This document shows positions 18,543-28,099 of a stretch of 64,000 nucleotides of DNA, one piece after another. Under the pieces are notes generated by a model. That model did no database searches. It had not been told where the DNA came from and worked only from the letters and a program-made list of their open reading frames with translations. A program made the position numbers and the translations under genes. The DNA is from Erythrobacter litoralis (GTDB lineage Bacteria > Pseudomonadota > Alphaproteobacteria > Sphingomonadales > Sphingomonadaceae): the NCBI RefSeq assembly GCF_001719165.1, contig NZ_CP017057.1, positions 1,984,001 through 2,048,000 on the forward strand, written 5' to 3'. Positions within the stretch are counted from its first letter, which is position 1; every line of letters starts with the position of its first letter.

Positions 18543-19745
18543 ATGAAGATACACGACCTCATCACCACCACCGAAGCCCTCGCCGAATTGTGCGAGCGGC
18601 TCGCGAAATCCGAATTCGTCGCGGTCGACACCGAATTCATGCGCGAGAACACCTATTGGCCCGAACTGTGCCTGGTGCAGATCGCGAACACCGAAGAAGC
18701 CGCCGCGATCGACCCGCTCGCCTCGGGCATCGACCTCACCCCGCTGCTCGACCTGATGTGCGACAATGACGAGGTGCTCAAGATCTTCCATGCCGGCGGG
18801 CAGGACGTCGAAATCATCGTCAACCTCACCGGCAAGACTCCCTTCCCGATCTTCGACACGCAGATCGCGATGATGGCAATCAGCCAGTCCGAACAGATCG
18901 GCTATGCCAATCTGGTCGAAACCTGGCTCAATCTCACGATCGACAAGGGCGCGCGCTTCACCGACTGGTCGCGCCGACCGCTGACCGACCGGCAGATCGA
19001 ATACGCGATCGGCGACGTCACGCACCTGTCGAAGATCTTTCCCAAGATCCTGAAAAAACTGATCAAGACGCAGCGCGGCGCGTGGCTCGATGCCGAGATG
19101 GAAAAGCTCGCCGACCCGTCGAACTACCTGATCGATCCCGATGCCGCGTGGAAGCGCATCCGTTCGCCTGGGCGCAATCCGCAGGTACTCGGGCGGCTGA
19201 AGGCGCTTGCCGCCTGGCGCGAGGGCGAGGCGCAGCACAAGAACATTCCCCGCGGCCGGATCATGCGCGACGAAACGCTCGCCGACATCGCCTCGCATCC
19301 CCCGAAGAAACAGGCCGACCTTGCCAAGGTGCGCGGGCTTTCGGCCGCCTGGAAGGACAACGATATAGGCAAACGCATGCTCAAGGTCATCGCCGATGCC
19401 GAACCGCTGCCCAAGGAAGAGATGCCCGAGAAGATGAAGCGCGGCGCGCCGCTGGGCCGCGAAGGCGCGCTGGTGGCGGACCTGCTCAAGCTGCTGCTGA
19501 AGATCCGCGCCCGCGAGATCGACGTCGCGGCGCGCCTCCTGACCCGCGCGGAGGAGATGGAAGCGCTCGCCGCCGGAGTGCGCGATCTCAATGTGCTCAA
19601 GGGCTGGCGCTACGAGGTGTTCGGCAAGGACGCGCTCGACCTCGTCGAGGGCAAGCTCGCCTTCGCGGTCGAGAAGGGCAAGCTCAAGATGACCCATATC
19701 GACGAGATGCGCTCCGCCATGGAAGACCGGCTGGCGGCGGAATGA
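18543..19745 (+). CDS. rnd: Ribonuclease D
   Basis: The product (about 400 residues) has an N-terminal DEDD 3'-5' exonuclease domain with FVAVDTEFMRENTY (Exo I), FHAGGQDVE (Exo II) and YAIGDVTHLSKIF (Exo III), followed by HRDC-type helical domains. RNase D trims 3' ends of tRNAs and other small RNAs. The ATG at 18543 matches the usual family start; an in-frame ATG at 18534 adds three residues. Neither has a strong Shine-Dalgarno sequence. It precedes oxyR by 31 bases and may share its transcript. Confidence 0.95.
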   Translation: MKIHDLITTTEALAELCERLAKSEFVAVDTEFMRENTYWPELCLVQIANTEEAAAIDPLASGIDLTPLLDLMCDNDEVLKIFHAGGQDVEIIVNLTGKTPFPIFDTQIAMMAISQSEQIGYANLVETWLNLTIDKGARFTDWSRRPLTDRQIEYAIGDVTHLSKIFPKILKKLIKTQRGAWLDAEMEKLADPSNYLIDPDAAWKRIRSPGRNPQVLGRLKALAAWREGEAQHKNIPRGRIMRDETLADIASHPPKKQADLAKVRGLSAAWKDNDIGKRMLKVIADAEPLPKEEMPEKMKRGAPLGREGALVADLLKLLLKIRAREIDVAARLLTRAEEMEALAAGVRDLNVLKGWRYEVFGKDALDLVEGKLAFAVEKGKLKMTHIDEMRSAMEDRLAAE

Positions 19746-19776
19746 GCGGGCTCCGCCCCGCCCGGAGGATGGGCAC

Positions 19777-20685
19777 ATGAGCACCTATCTGCCGACGATC
19801 AAGCAGCTGCAATATCTGGTTGCGCTCCACGAACACGGCCATTTCGGGCGCGCGGCCGAGAGCGTTTTCGTCTCGCAATCGACCCTGTCGGCGGGCGTGC
19901 GCGAATTGGAATCGCTGCTGGGGGTGACGCTGGTCGAACGTTCGCGGCGGGTGGTGCGGTTCACGGCGCTGGGCGAACAGGTGGTGGCGAAGGCGAACCG
20001 GCTGCTGCGCGAGGCGGAGGAACTGTCCGATCTCGTCCAGGCCGCGGGCAAGCCGCTTTCGGGCCAGCTTCGCATGAGCGTCATTCCGACGATCGCGCCC
20101 TTCATCCTTCCGCGCCTGCTGCCGCGCCTCAGGAAGGAACGGCCCGAACTCCAGCTGATGCTGCGCGAAGAGACGAGCCAGGACGCGATCGAGAGCCTCC
20201 AGCACGGACGGTCGGACTGCGTCCTGCTCGCGCTTCCCTTCGACACCGGCGATGTCGAAATCGAACATATCGCCGACGACCGGCTCTATGTCGCCTTTCC
20301 CAAGGACGACCCGCGTGATCCCCCGCGCGAAGTCTCGCCCGAAATGATCGAGCCCGCGATCCAGGGAGGAAGGCTGCTGCTGCTCGAGGACGGTCACTGC
20401 CTGCGCGAACACGCGCTGGCCGCCTGCAACCGGTCCGAACTGCGCGCCAGCGCGAGCATGATCGGCACCAGCCTGCACACGCTCGTCCAGATGGTCGACA
20501 ACGATCTCGGACTTACATTGCTGCCCGAAATGGCGATCGAGGCGGGGATTCTCGCCGGGACCGAGGTCGTCGCGCGCCCGATCGAGGGCAACAGCGCAAA
20601 ACGCGAGATCGCGCTGGTGTGGCGCAAGAATTCCCCGCGCGAGGCGGATTTCAGGCTGCTGGCCGAGGAATTGCGCGCCGGCTGA
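19777..20685 (+). CDS. oxyR: Hydrogen-peroxide-sensing LysR regulator OxyR
   Basis: The 302-residue protein has a LysR winged helix (TIKQLQYLVALHEHGHFGRA) and an effector domain containing LEDGHCLREHALAAC. Its cysteines at 208 and 217 are nine residues apart, exactly as the redox pair Cys199/Cys208 of E. coli OxyR, so peroxide sensing by disulfide formation is well supported. It should activate catalase, peroxiredoxin and related genes, none of which lies in this window. GGAGG precedes the ATG. Confidence 0.93.
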   Translation: MSTYLPTIKQLQYLVALHEHGHFGRAAESVFVSQSTLSAGVRELESLLGVTLVERSRRVVRFTALGEQVVAKANRLLREAEELSDLVQAAGKPLSGQLRMSVIPTIAPFILPRLLPRLRKERPELQLMLREETSQDAIESLQHGRSDCVLLALPFDTGDVEIEHIADDRLYVAFPKDDPRDPPREVSPEMIEPAIQGGRLLLLEDGHCLREHALAACNRSELRASASMIGTSLHTLVQMVDNDLGLTLLPEMAIEAGILAGTEVVARPIEGNSAKREIALVWRKNSPREADFRLLAEELRAG

Positions 20686-20752
20686 AACCGGAAACTGGCC
20701 TCCGGGCGCCGCGCCCGGGAAGGTGGGTCAGGCTAGGCGCCCCGGGACGGGC

Positions 20753-21424
20753 TTACTTGCACTTGCCCCTGCCCTTACCCTTGCCCTTGCCGTTGCCCTT
20801 GCAATCGTCATCATCATCGTCGTCGTCGCGATCATCGTCGTCATCATCGCGATCATCGTCGTCGTCGCGATCGTCGTCGTCATCATCGTCATCATCCGGA
20901 CCGCTATTGCCGCCGCCGCCGCCCCGGCCGCTGTCGCCGGAACCGCTGCCGCCCGAACCGCCCTGCGAGCCACCGCCCGAACCGCTGCCGGAGCCGTCGT
21001 CCGAGCCGTCGTCCGAGCCGTCGCCCTCCGAATCGCTGGAATCGCCGCCGGAATCGCCGCTGCTGCCGCCGCCGCCACGATCATCGTCATCGCCTGAATT
21101 GTCCGCGCCGCTGTCGCCGCCGCCCGAACCGGCGCCGCCAGAGCCCCCACCGCCCGAACCGCCGCCGCCCGAACCACCGCCTACACTGCCGCCGTCGTCC
21201 GAACTGCCGCCGTCTCCGAAATCCGAATTCCCCGATTCACCGCCATTCGCGCTTCCGCCGGGCTCCATGTTCGCTCCGACATCGCTGAAGGTTGCCGAAG
21301 TCTCGTCGCCAAGCGCAATCAACGCGCCCATCGAACTCGCCGCGATCAGCGAGATGAACAAGCCGTATTCCATCGCGGTCGCGCCGGAGGAATCTCGAAG
21401 GAATTTGCTGACACTCTTTACCAT
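20753..21424 (-). CDS. Flp/Fap-type pilin N-terminus fused to a long Gly/Ser/Asp-rich acidic region
   Basis: The first 45 of 223 residues match class IVb Flp pilins: a basic start, then SSG with the cleavage point after Gly14, Glu at +5 and Tyr at +6 (ATAMEYGLF), and one hydrophobic helix. A normal Flp pilin ends soon after, at 50-70 residues. Here about 130 residues of Gly/Ser/Asp repeats follow, then a run of aspartates broken by single arginines (about 176-207), then a short Gly-Lys tail with cysteines at 208 and 222. It is probably processed by a TadV-type peptidase and exposed on the surface, with the body suited to binding Ca2+ or other cations. No tad cluster is nearby. The opposite strand is also open, but the pilin start fixes the strand. 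Confidence 0.75.
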   Translation of the reverse strand: MVKSVSKFLRDSSGATAMEYGLFISLIAASSMGALIALGDETSATFSDVGANMEPGGSANGGESGNSDFGDGGSSDDGGSVGGGSGGGGSGGGGSGGAGSGGGDSGADNSGDDDDRGGGGSSGDSGGDSSDSEGDGSDDGSDDGSGSGSGGGSQGGSGGSGSGDSGRGGGGGNSGPDDDDDDDDDRDDDDDRDDDDDDRDDDDDDDDCKGNGKGKGKGRGKCK

Positions 21425-21663
21425 TGGCTTTCCCTGTTTTCAGGGACGCGTCCTGCACAGAAGAAATAAACAATTTACGAATCCGCGCCCGCGGAGCCGG
21501 GAAATTCGCCATGAGCGAGCAAAGTCGACGCCGAATCGCGCCCGCCTACGCAAAACCCCCTGCCCCATCCAAACCGCGCGGAAATGATGAATCGCGCATT
21601 AGCCATGTCGAGCCCACCGCCCGCGACCCCATGGGACATGGGCACGGCAACAAGGGAACGAAC

Positions 21664-23037
21664 ATGCGCAATTTCAGGCTTTCCTCCTTCGTCGACCGAT
21701 CGCGGCCCGTTCCCGCCGACCGCAAAATGGCCGATACCGGCAGGACCAGTCCTGAGCCCGCACGATCAGGAACCGAAGCGCACGGCCCCTACACCCCGCC
21801 CCGGGCCGAACAGGCCGAGGCGCTGCGCGGCAATCTCGACGAGGTGCTCGGCAGCCTCAGCCATGCCCGCGCCGATGCCGAAGCGCTCGCCCGGATCATC
21901 GCCGAGCTGGAAGCCGAAGCGGGCCGGGTTCCCGGCCTCATCGAGGACCGCCGCGAACTTGGCCGCAAGCTCGACGAACGCGCCGGAGAGATCGCCGCGC
22001 TCGATGCGCGCGCGGAGGAACTCGCCCGCGACCTTGCCCGCGCGCGCGAGGAATCGGCGCAGGTCCAGCGTCAGCTCGACTCGGCAATGCGCGAACCCGC
22101 CGACCTCCACCGCGCGAACGAGGAGGGCAAGGAACGCCTGCGCGCTTCGGCCGAAACGATCGGGCAGCTCGAACGCGAAGCCGAACGCACTGCCGACGCG
22201 CGCGAGAAATCCGAGCGCGAGATCGCGACCCTGCGCGGCGCGCTGGCCGAACGCGACCGCGCGCTCGACGAGGCGCGCGATGCGATGAACGAACTGCGCG
22301 TTGCCGCCAAGCGCGATGCCCAGCGGATCGCCGAGATCGAAGAAAGCCATTCGAGGCAGCAAGCCCGCATTTGCGACCTCACCGCCCGGCTCGCCGCCGC
22401 GAATCGCCGCCATGACGAACTGGAGGAGGCGCATGACGCCCTACGCTAGGAACACCGCATCCTCGAGACCGCCCGCGCCGATCTCGAAATCGCGTTCGAG
22501 ACGAAAGCCTATGCGTTGACGAACGCGCTGGAGCAGGAGCGCAGCGGACACGCGATCTCGCGCCGGCTGCTCGATGAAATGCGCCAGACCAATCGCGCGC
22601 TTTCGGAAGAGAACCGCAATCTCAAGGACCAGTCGGTCGCGATGGCGCGCGATGCCGAGCAGATGAAGCACGAACTCGGCTCCACCCGCACCATGATACG
22701 CGACTATGGCGACCGGCTGGGCGAGGTGAACCGGCGCTTTGCCGCGACGCAGGACGAATGCTCACGCCTCGAAAGCGCGCTAGCCGAAGCGCGCAAGGAA
22801 AGCCGCGCGCTCGCCCGCAAGGTCGAACGCCTGACCCGGGCCGAGCGCGAGAACGACGAATTGCACGACAAGATCAGGGGCCTGCAGGACAGCCTCGACC
22901 ACCGCCGCGCCGCAGGAGGGCACGGCGCCGACGCGCCGATCGTGCTCGACGCCCATCGCCGCGAGAGCGCGGCGCGCATCGGATCATCGGCCGAGGCGCA
23001 CGGCCCCGCTCAGGTCGCACAGATCCGCTCGCACTGA
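21664..23037 (+). pseudogene. Coiled-coil protein gene interrupted by an in-frame amber codon
   Basis: One frame runs from the ATG at 21664 (AAGGGA seven bases upstream) to the TGA at 23035-23037, broken only by TAG at 22447-22449 (codon 262 of about 458). Both sides have the same composition: long Arg/Glu/Ala heptads typical of a filament-like coiled coil, with a short polar N-terminal head. After the TAG the frame continues EHRILETARADLEIAF without any plausible restart, so this is one gene. CAG to TAG (Gln to stop) would explain it. The function is unknown. Crescentin-like or other cytoskeletal filaments have similar composition, but I see no specific signature. A 261-residue truncated product could still be made. 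Confidence 0.7.
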
Positions 23038-23101
23038 CCGTTCTGAACAAGCGGCCTCCCCCGGGCGCACCGGGCGCCGCGCGGGAGCGCTCGCGCGGCC
23101 C

Positions 23102-25405
23102 TTACGAGCCTTCGACGCTGCGCGGCGGGAGCCTGCCGTCTGAAGCCTCGCTGTCCGCAGCTTCGTCGCCCGAAACCAGCCCGCGCGCCTCCAGCATTGG
23201 CTGCACGTCCGGCTGCCGCCCGGCGAAGTTCTCGTACATCTCGAAATAGTCCATCGTCCCGCCCCGGCTGAGCACGGTGTCGCGATAATGCTCGCCGTTT
23301 GCGCGGGTCAGCCCCCCATTCCCGCGGAACCATTGACGGCTGTCGCGGTCGAGCATCTCGGTCCACAGATAGCTGTAATAGCCTGCCGAATAGCCTGCGG
23401 GGCTGGAGAAGATGTGGTTGAAATAGGTCGACCGATATCGCGGCGGCACGAGGTCGATTTCAAGCCCGAGTTCCTCCAGCGACCTGCGTTCGAAGGCCGT
23501 GACCTTTTCCGGCGTGTCGATCGCGGCGGCTTCCCCGGGCGAGAGCGCGGCCCATTTCATGTCGAGCAGCGCTGCCTCGACCACTTCGCCGAAATCGTAG
23601 CCCTGGTTGAATTTCGAGGCTTCCTCGATCTTCTCGACCATGGCCATCGGGATCGTCTCGCCGGTTTCGTAATGCTTGGCGTAGTTGCGCAGCACTTCGG
23701 GGTCGGTCGCCCACATTTCATGGACCTGGCTCGGATATTCGACGAAATCGCGCGCGGTCGCCGTGCCCGAGAGGCTTTCGTATTTCTGGTCAGCGAACAG
23801 GCCGTGCAGCGCGTGGCCGAATTCGTGGAACATGGTGTTGACGTCGTCAAAGCTGACCAGTTGTACCTCGCCCGCGCTCGCCTTGGGGATGTTGAGCACG
23901 TTGTATATGACCGGCTTCGTCCCCCACAGATGGCTCTGGGAAACGAAATTGCTCATCCACGCGCCGCCACGCTTGGAGGGGCGCTGATAAGGGTCGAAAT
24001 AGAACAGGCCGAGTTCGGACCCGTCCTTCTCGAAGACGGTGTAGACCCACACGTCGGGGTGGTAGACCGGGATGTCGTTGCGGCGTTCGAAGGACAGGCC
24101 GTAAAGCCTGTTCGCCATGTAGAACACGCCGTCTACCAGGACCTTGTCGATCTGGAAATATTCCGCGACCGCGTCCTCATCGAGGTCGTAACGATCGGCC
24201 TTCACCTTGTTGGCATAGCGATACCAGTCCCACGGCTGGACCTCGAAATTGCCGCCTTCGGCCGCAATCGCATCGTTCAGCATAGCCGCCTCGCGCCGCT
24301 GGGTCGCGGCGAGTGCGGGGACCATCTGCTCCATGAAGCCGAGCGCGGTCGCGGGGGCCTTCGCCATGCGGTCGTACATGGTGTAGCTGGCCCAGTCCTG
24401 CTCGCCGAAAAGCGCCGCCTTTTCAGCGCGCAGCGTGGCGATCTTCGCAAGCAGCATGCGCGTGTCGTATTCCGGGTTCGTCCCGTCGGCGCGGTGGTAG
24501 CTGCGCATGAACAGCGCCTCGCGCGTCGCCCGGTTCTCGAGCGTGGGCAGCAGCGGCTGCTGCGTCGTGTTCTGGAGCGCGATGGCGTATTTGCCCTCCA
24601 TCCCTTTTTCGGCGGCGAGTTCGGCGGCGGCGCGGATATCGGCATCCGACAGCCCGGCGAGCTCTTCCGGCGTGTCGACGATCAGCGGCTGATCGTTGGT
24701 CGCATTGCGCAGGGTCTGGCCGAATTCGGTCGTCAGCGTCGACAATTCGGTGTTGACCGCCTTCACCCGCTCGCGCTCGGCATCGGTCAGCAGTGCGCCG
24801 GCATGGACCATGCTGTCATAGGTTTCTTCCAGAAGCTTGGCGTCTTCCGGCGTCATCGTCATGCTGGCGCGGGCATCGTAGACCGCCTTCACCCGGGCGA
24901 AGAGGTCGGGATCGAGATTGATCGAATCGTAATGCGCCGAAAGCTTGGGGCTGATCTCGGTGTTGATCTCATCCAGCCGGTCGGTCGTGTTCGAACCCGT
25001 CAGCGCAAAGAAGACCGCCGAGACGCGGCCGAGCATCCGGCCCGATTTCTCGAGCGCGACGATGGTGTTCTCGAAGGTCGGCGGAGCGGGATTGTCGATG
25101 ATCGCGCGGACTTCGGCCTGCTGGATCGCCATGCCCTGCTCGAACGCGGGGAGATAGTCGTCCTCGGATATCTTCGTGAAATCCGGTGCGAGGAAAGGCA
25201 GCGTGCTGTCGCTCGCGAAATAGCCGGTGCCCTCGGGAATCGCGCTTGCGGAGGTCGCGGCGGCGGCGGAGGAAGCGGCGGGGCTGGCAGCGGTCTCGGT
25301 CATGCTCTCGCTCATCGTCTCTCCGGATGTTGCAAGCGCGCTGCCGGCAGCCAGCGCGGCGAAGGAAACAGTCGTCAGAACCGGGGCCAGAATGCGGGCC
25401 TTCAT
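23102..25405 (-). CDS. dcp: M3 family metallopeptidase, periplasmic Dcp-like peptidyl-dipeptidase
   Basis: The 767-residue protein has a signal peptide (residues 1-25), an Ala/Ser-rich linker to about residue 50, and a full M3 peptidase body. The zinc site is MFHEFGHALHGL (about residue 525), with the downstream glutamate in the matching helix. Dcp enzymes remove dipeptides from the C-termini of short peptides. The signal peptide and linker indicate action in the periplasm or as a membrane-tethered enzyme. The ATG at 25405, preceded by GAGAGAG, is preferred to an upstream start at 25459. Confidence 0.93.
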   Translation of the reverse strand: MKARILAPVLTTVSFAALAAGSALATSGETMSESMTETAASPAASSAAAATSASAIPEGTGYFASDSTLPFLAPDFTKISEDDYLPAFEQGMAIQQAEVRAIIDNPAPPTFENTIVALEKSGRMLGRVSAVFFALTGSNTTDRLDEINTEISPKLSAHYDSINLDPDLFARVKAVYDARASMTMTPEDAKLLEETYDSMVHAGALLTDAERERVKAVNTELSTLTTEFGQTLRNATNDQPLIVDTPEELAGLSDADIRAAAELAAEKGMEGKYAIALQNTTQQPLLPTLENRATREALFMRSYHRADGTNPEYDTRMLLAKIATLRAEKAALFGEQDWASYTMYDRMAKAPATALGFMEQMVPALAATQRREAAMLNDAIAAEGGNFEVQPWDWYRYANKVKADRYDLDEDAVAEYFQIDKVLVDGVFYMANRLYGLSFERRNDIPVYHPDVWVYTVFEKDGSELGLFYFDPYQRPSKRGGAWMSNFVSQSHLWGTKPVIYNVLNIPKASAGEVQLVSFDDVNTMFHEFGHALHGLFADQKYESLSGTATARDFVEYPSQVHEMWATDPEVLRNYAKHYETGETIPMAMVEKIEEASKFNQGYDFGEVVEAALLDMKWAALSPGEAAAIDTPEKVTAFERRSLEELGLEIDLVPPRYRSTYFNHIFSSPAGYSAGYYSYLWTEMLDRDSRQWFRGNGGLTRANGEHYRDTVLSRGGTMDYFEMYENFAGRQPDVQPMLEARGLVSGDEAADSEASDGRLPPRSVEGS

Positions 25406-25574
25406 AAAATTCTCTCTCTTTTGCGGGTCTTGCGGGCGCTCGGCAAAGCCTCGGCCCACGGATGTGATGCACCTTGTAACCGGCGCGACTTGAACAGGGG
25501 ATTGCCGGAAATTGCAAGACGGCCTCCAGTTGCCCCCGCCCGGAACGCGGCGGCGCGCGGTGCGTCCTTAAGGC

Positions 25575-26441
25575 ATGGACCAGCGCATTCCTCCCCTCCT
25601 CCTCGTCAACAGCGCGAGCGGCAGCTACAGCGAGGAAGCAGTCGCCGAGGTGCGCGCGGCGCTGGGCCGGGGCGACGGGGCGAGCGTGCGGACCCTCGAT
25701 TGTCGTTCGGACGAACTGCCCGGCCGCGCCGGGCTGGAACGGGCGGGCACCGCCCTGCTCGCGGTCTTCGCGGGCGACGGGACGATCTCGCGCCATCTCG
25801 TCCGACTCGAAGCCGAAGGCTGGCAGGGCGCGGTCCTGCCGCTTCCGGGCGGCACGCAGAACCTTCTGGCGACCGCCATGTTCGGCGCGCTTGGTGCGAC
25901 CGAAATCGCGGCGAAGAGCGCGGACGGGCAATTGGTCGAGACGCGCCGCCACTGTATGCGCTGCGCCGGTCACACCGCGCTCGCCGAAATCCTGTGTGGC
26001 CCCGGTGCGCGCTGGGCCGACGTGCGCGAGGACATGCGCGCACGTGAAATGGGCGAGGCGGCAGCGAAATCGATCGACATCACGCGCGAAGCGGCGAGCG
26101 GGGCGCTGGTGCGCCTCGTCGATCCGCCGGCGGGCCGCGAGGAAGGCTATCCCGGCCTCCATTTCGCCCTATCCGAAGGCGGTTGCGACGGGGCGATGAC
26201 GACCCGTGGCTACCGGATGGAAAATCTCGGCGACTGGGTGCGGCAGGGCTGGGCGATGGCGACGCGCGACTTTCGCGAAGGGCCTTTCGACGAACTGGGC
26301 ACTGCGGACCATGCCCGCATCATGGCGGTCGAAGGCGGCGAGATCGACCTGATGATCGACGGCGAGACCGCACGCGCAGGCGCGCGGATCGATATCGCGC
26401 GCGAACCTTTCGACCTCACCTTCATGGGACTTCCCGCATGA
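25575..26441 (+). CDS. Diacylglycerol kinase-family lipid kinase
   Basis: The 288-residue protein has the NAD kinase/diacylglycerol kinase fold: NSASGSY near the start, the nucleotide motif AGDGT (about residue 66) and LPGGTQNLLA (about residue 92), where the usual form is PxGTxNxxA. The C-terminal beta-sandwich is present. It should phosphorylate a lipid or sphingoid base. In a sphingolipid-making organism the latter is possible, but there is no direct evidence. The stop overlaps the start of the phosphoesterase gene by four bases. Confidence 0.85.
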   Translation: MDQRIPPLLLVNSASGSYSEEAVAEVRAALGRGDGASVRTLDCRSDELPGRAGLERAGTALLAVFAGDGTISRHLVRLEAEGWQGAVLPLPGGTQNLLATAMFGALGATEIAAKSADGQLVETRRHCMRCAGHTALAEILCGPGARWADVREDMRAREMGEAAAKSIDITREAASGALVRLVDPPAGREEGYPGLHFALSEGGCDGAMTTRGYRMENLGDWVRQGWAMATRDFREGPFDELGTADHARIMAVEGGEIDLMIDGETARAGARIDIAREPFDLTFMGLPA

Positions 26442-27298
26442 GCGAGAAAAACCGCCTTCTCTTCCACCTCTCCGACATCCATTTCGGGCTCGAGGACAAC
26501 ATTGCGCTCGACTGGGTGAAACAGGAAATCGCCGAACGCCGCCCCGATGCGGTGGCGATCACCGGCGACCTGACGATGCGCGCGCGGCACCGCGAATTCA
26601 ACGCCGCGATCCACTGGATCACCAAGCTCGACGTGCCGGTGACGGTCGAAGTCGGCAATCACGACATGCCCTATTTCAACCCGCTCGAACGGTTCCTCAA
26701 TCCCTACAAGCGCTTCAAGGGCATGGCCGCGCTGATCGAGAAGGAAATCGATCTCGGCGAGCTCGTCATCGTGCCGTTGAAGACCGCGGTGCGCGCCCAG
26801 CCGCGGTTCAACTGGTCGAAAGGCTGGGTGACGGACCGCGCGCTCGACAAATGCCTGAAAACACTCGATGCCCTGCCCGAAGGCTGCCGCGCGCTGGTCT
26901 CGGTGCATCATCCCCTGCGCGAGGTCGGAACCGAAGGCACCGCGCTTACCAAGCATGGCGGCAAGGCCCTGGCCGAACTCGCCCGCCGCCCGGTCGAGGC
27001 GGTCATCAGCGGCCATGTCCACGACCCCTTCGACATCATGGAGGAAACCACCGAAGGACCGGTGCGCATGATCGGCGCGGGCACGCTGTCGAAACGCACC
27101 CGGTCGACCCCGCCCTCCTTCAACGAGATCCAATGGGACGGGGAGAACCTGTCGGTGCGCGCGCGCAATCTCGAAGAAGTGCGCACGCGCGACATGCAGA
27201 TCGACGATGTGCCCGAGGACGCGACCCCGCCGCGCGACCCGGGCGACCCGGTCGCGCCGGTGCGGCAGGTCCCGCGGGTCGATCCGCCGGTGCGATAG
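26438..27298 (+). CDS. Calcineurin-like metallophosphoesterase
   Basis: The 286-residue protein has all blocks of the metallophosphoesterase family: SDIHFG (Asp13, His15), ITGDLT (about 45), GNHD (about 72), VHHP and SGHVHD (about 193). These bind two metal ions and hydrolyse phosphoester bonds. The substrate is unknown; coupling to the lipid kinase gene through ATGA suggests phospholipid-related metabolism. The C-terminal 40 residues are Pro/Asp-rich and probably unstructured. Confidence 0.9.
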   Translation: MSEKNRLLFHLSDIHFGLEDNIALDWVKQEIAERRPDAVAITGDLTMRARHREFNAAIHWITKLDVPVTVEVGNHDMPYFNPLERFLNPYKRFKGMAALIEKEIDLGELVIVPLKTAVRAQPRFNWSKGWVTDRALDKCLKTLDALPEGCRALVSVHHPLREVGTEGTALTKHGGKALAELARRPVEAVISGHVHDPFDIMEETTEGPVRMIGAGTLSKRTRSTPPSFNEIQWDGENLSVRARNLEEVRTRDMQIDDVPEDATPPRDPGDPVAPVRQVPRVDPPVR

Positions 27299-27371
27299 GG
27301 CGCGCAGCCCAATGCGGCGCCGTTCCGCCGAGCGCCATGGTCATCGCTGCAACCGCGATAGGACCGACCGG

Positions 27372-27980
27372 TCAGTCCATGTGCCGCAGCCCGACGCGCA
27401 GGTAATCCCACCCCGTCACCAGCGTCAGCACCGCGGCCAGCCACAGGGTCGTGAGGCCAACCACGTGGAGCCAGCTTTCCGCGAAGGTCTTGCAGCCCTC
27501 GCCCATCGCCTGGCACGGCTGGCCGTGCAGCGCTCCGCCAAGGATCAGCGCGGCGAGGCTGACGAGCTGGAACGCGGTCTTCCACTTGGCGAGCCGCGAG
27601 ACGGGGACCGAGACCTGCAATCCACCGAGAAATTCCCTCAGGCCCGACACGGCGATCTCCCGCACGAGGATGATGAGCCCGGCGATGACGTGGAAATCGC
27701 CCACATAGGGCCCCCTGAGGAATCCCTGCGCGGTCAGGATCAGGACGACTGCGGCGACCATGATCTTGTCCGCGATCGGATCGAGAAACGTGCCCAGTTT
27801 CGACACCGTCCCCTGCGCGCGGGCAAGATAGCCGTCGAGGTAATCGGTCAGCGCGATCAGGCAGTAGAGGAAGAAGCCGATCAGATATCCCAGCGCCCAG
27901 TCCGGCCACCACAGGAAGAAGCCCAGGAGCGGGACCGCGAAGATCCGCGAAAGCGTGAGGATATTGGGCAGTGTCAGCAT
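27372..27980 (-). CDS. pgsA: CDP-diacylglycerol-glycerol-3-phosphate 3-phosphatidyltransferase
   Basis: The 202-residue membrane protein contains the CDP-alcohol phosphotransferase motif spread over residues 46-73: DYLDGYLARAQG followed by GTFLDPIADK. It makes phosphatidylglycerol phosphate from CDP-diacylglycerol, the route to phosphatidylglycerol and cardiolipin. LPNILTLSR at the start is typical of PgsA rather than PssA. It converges on the phosphoesterase gene and stands alone on its strand. Confidence 0.93.
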   Translation of the reverse strand: MLTLPNILTLSRIFAVPLLGFFLWWPDWALGYLIGFFLYCLIALTDYLDGYLARAQGTVSKLGTFLDPIADKIMVAAVVLILTAQGFLRGPYVGDFHVIAGLIILVREIAVSGLREFLGGLQVSVPVSRLAKWKTAFQLVSLAALILGGALHGQPCQAMGEGCKTFAESWLHVVGLTTLWLAAVLTLVTGWDYLRVGLRHMD

Positions 27981-28099
27981 GGCTACCCAGGGCCTTAGCG
28001 CGGCGCGCGGCCAGGCAAAAGGCGAAAGGGCGCTCTTGTGAACCGATGCCGTTTCGCTATGGGGGGCGTCGAGGGAAGGACATCTCCCGCGCCATACGC

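Noticed and set aside
20815..20900. Short repeats that could be mistaken for a CRISPR array.
   Set aside because: They are trinucleotide runs coding for aspartate, with no spacers, no repeats of 24 or more bases, and no cas genes nearby.
20619..21587. A 322-residue Pro/Ser-rich frame on the plus strand opposite the pilin-like gene.
   Set aside because: The Pro/Ser runs are the complement of Gly/Asp/Ser codons. Only the minus strand starts with a recognisable prepilin sequence.
22447..22449. The in-frame TAG read as a specially decoded amino acid or programmed read-through.
   Set aside because: There is no sign of dedicated decoding machinery or a downstream structure, and only one such codon; a nonsense mutation is simpler.
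23288..26047. A 919-residue open frame on the plus strand.
   Set aside because: It covers the M3 peptidase antisense and part of the lipid kinase in a wrong frame; both of those have clear catalytic motifs.
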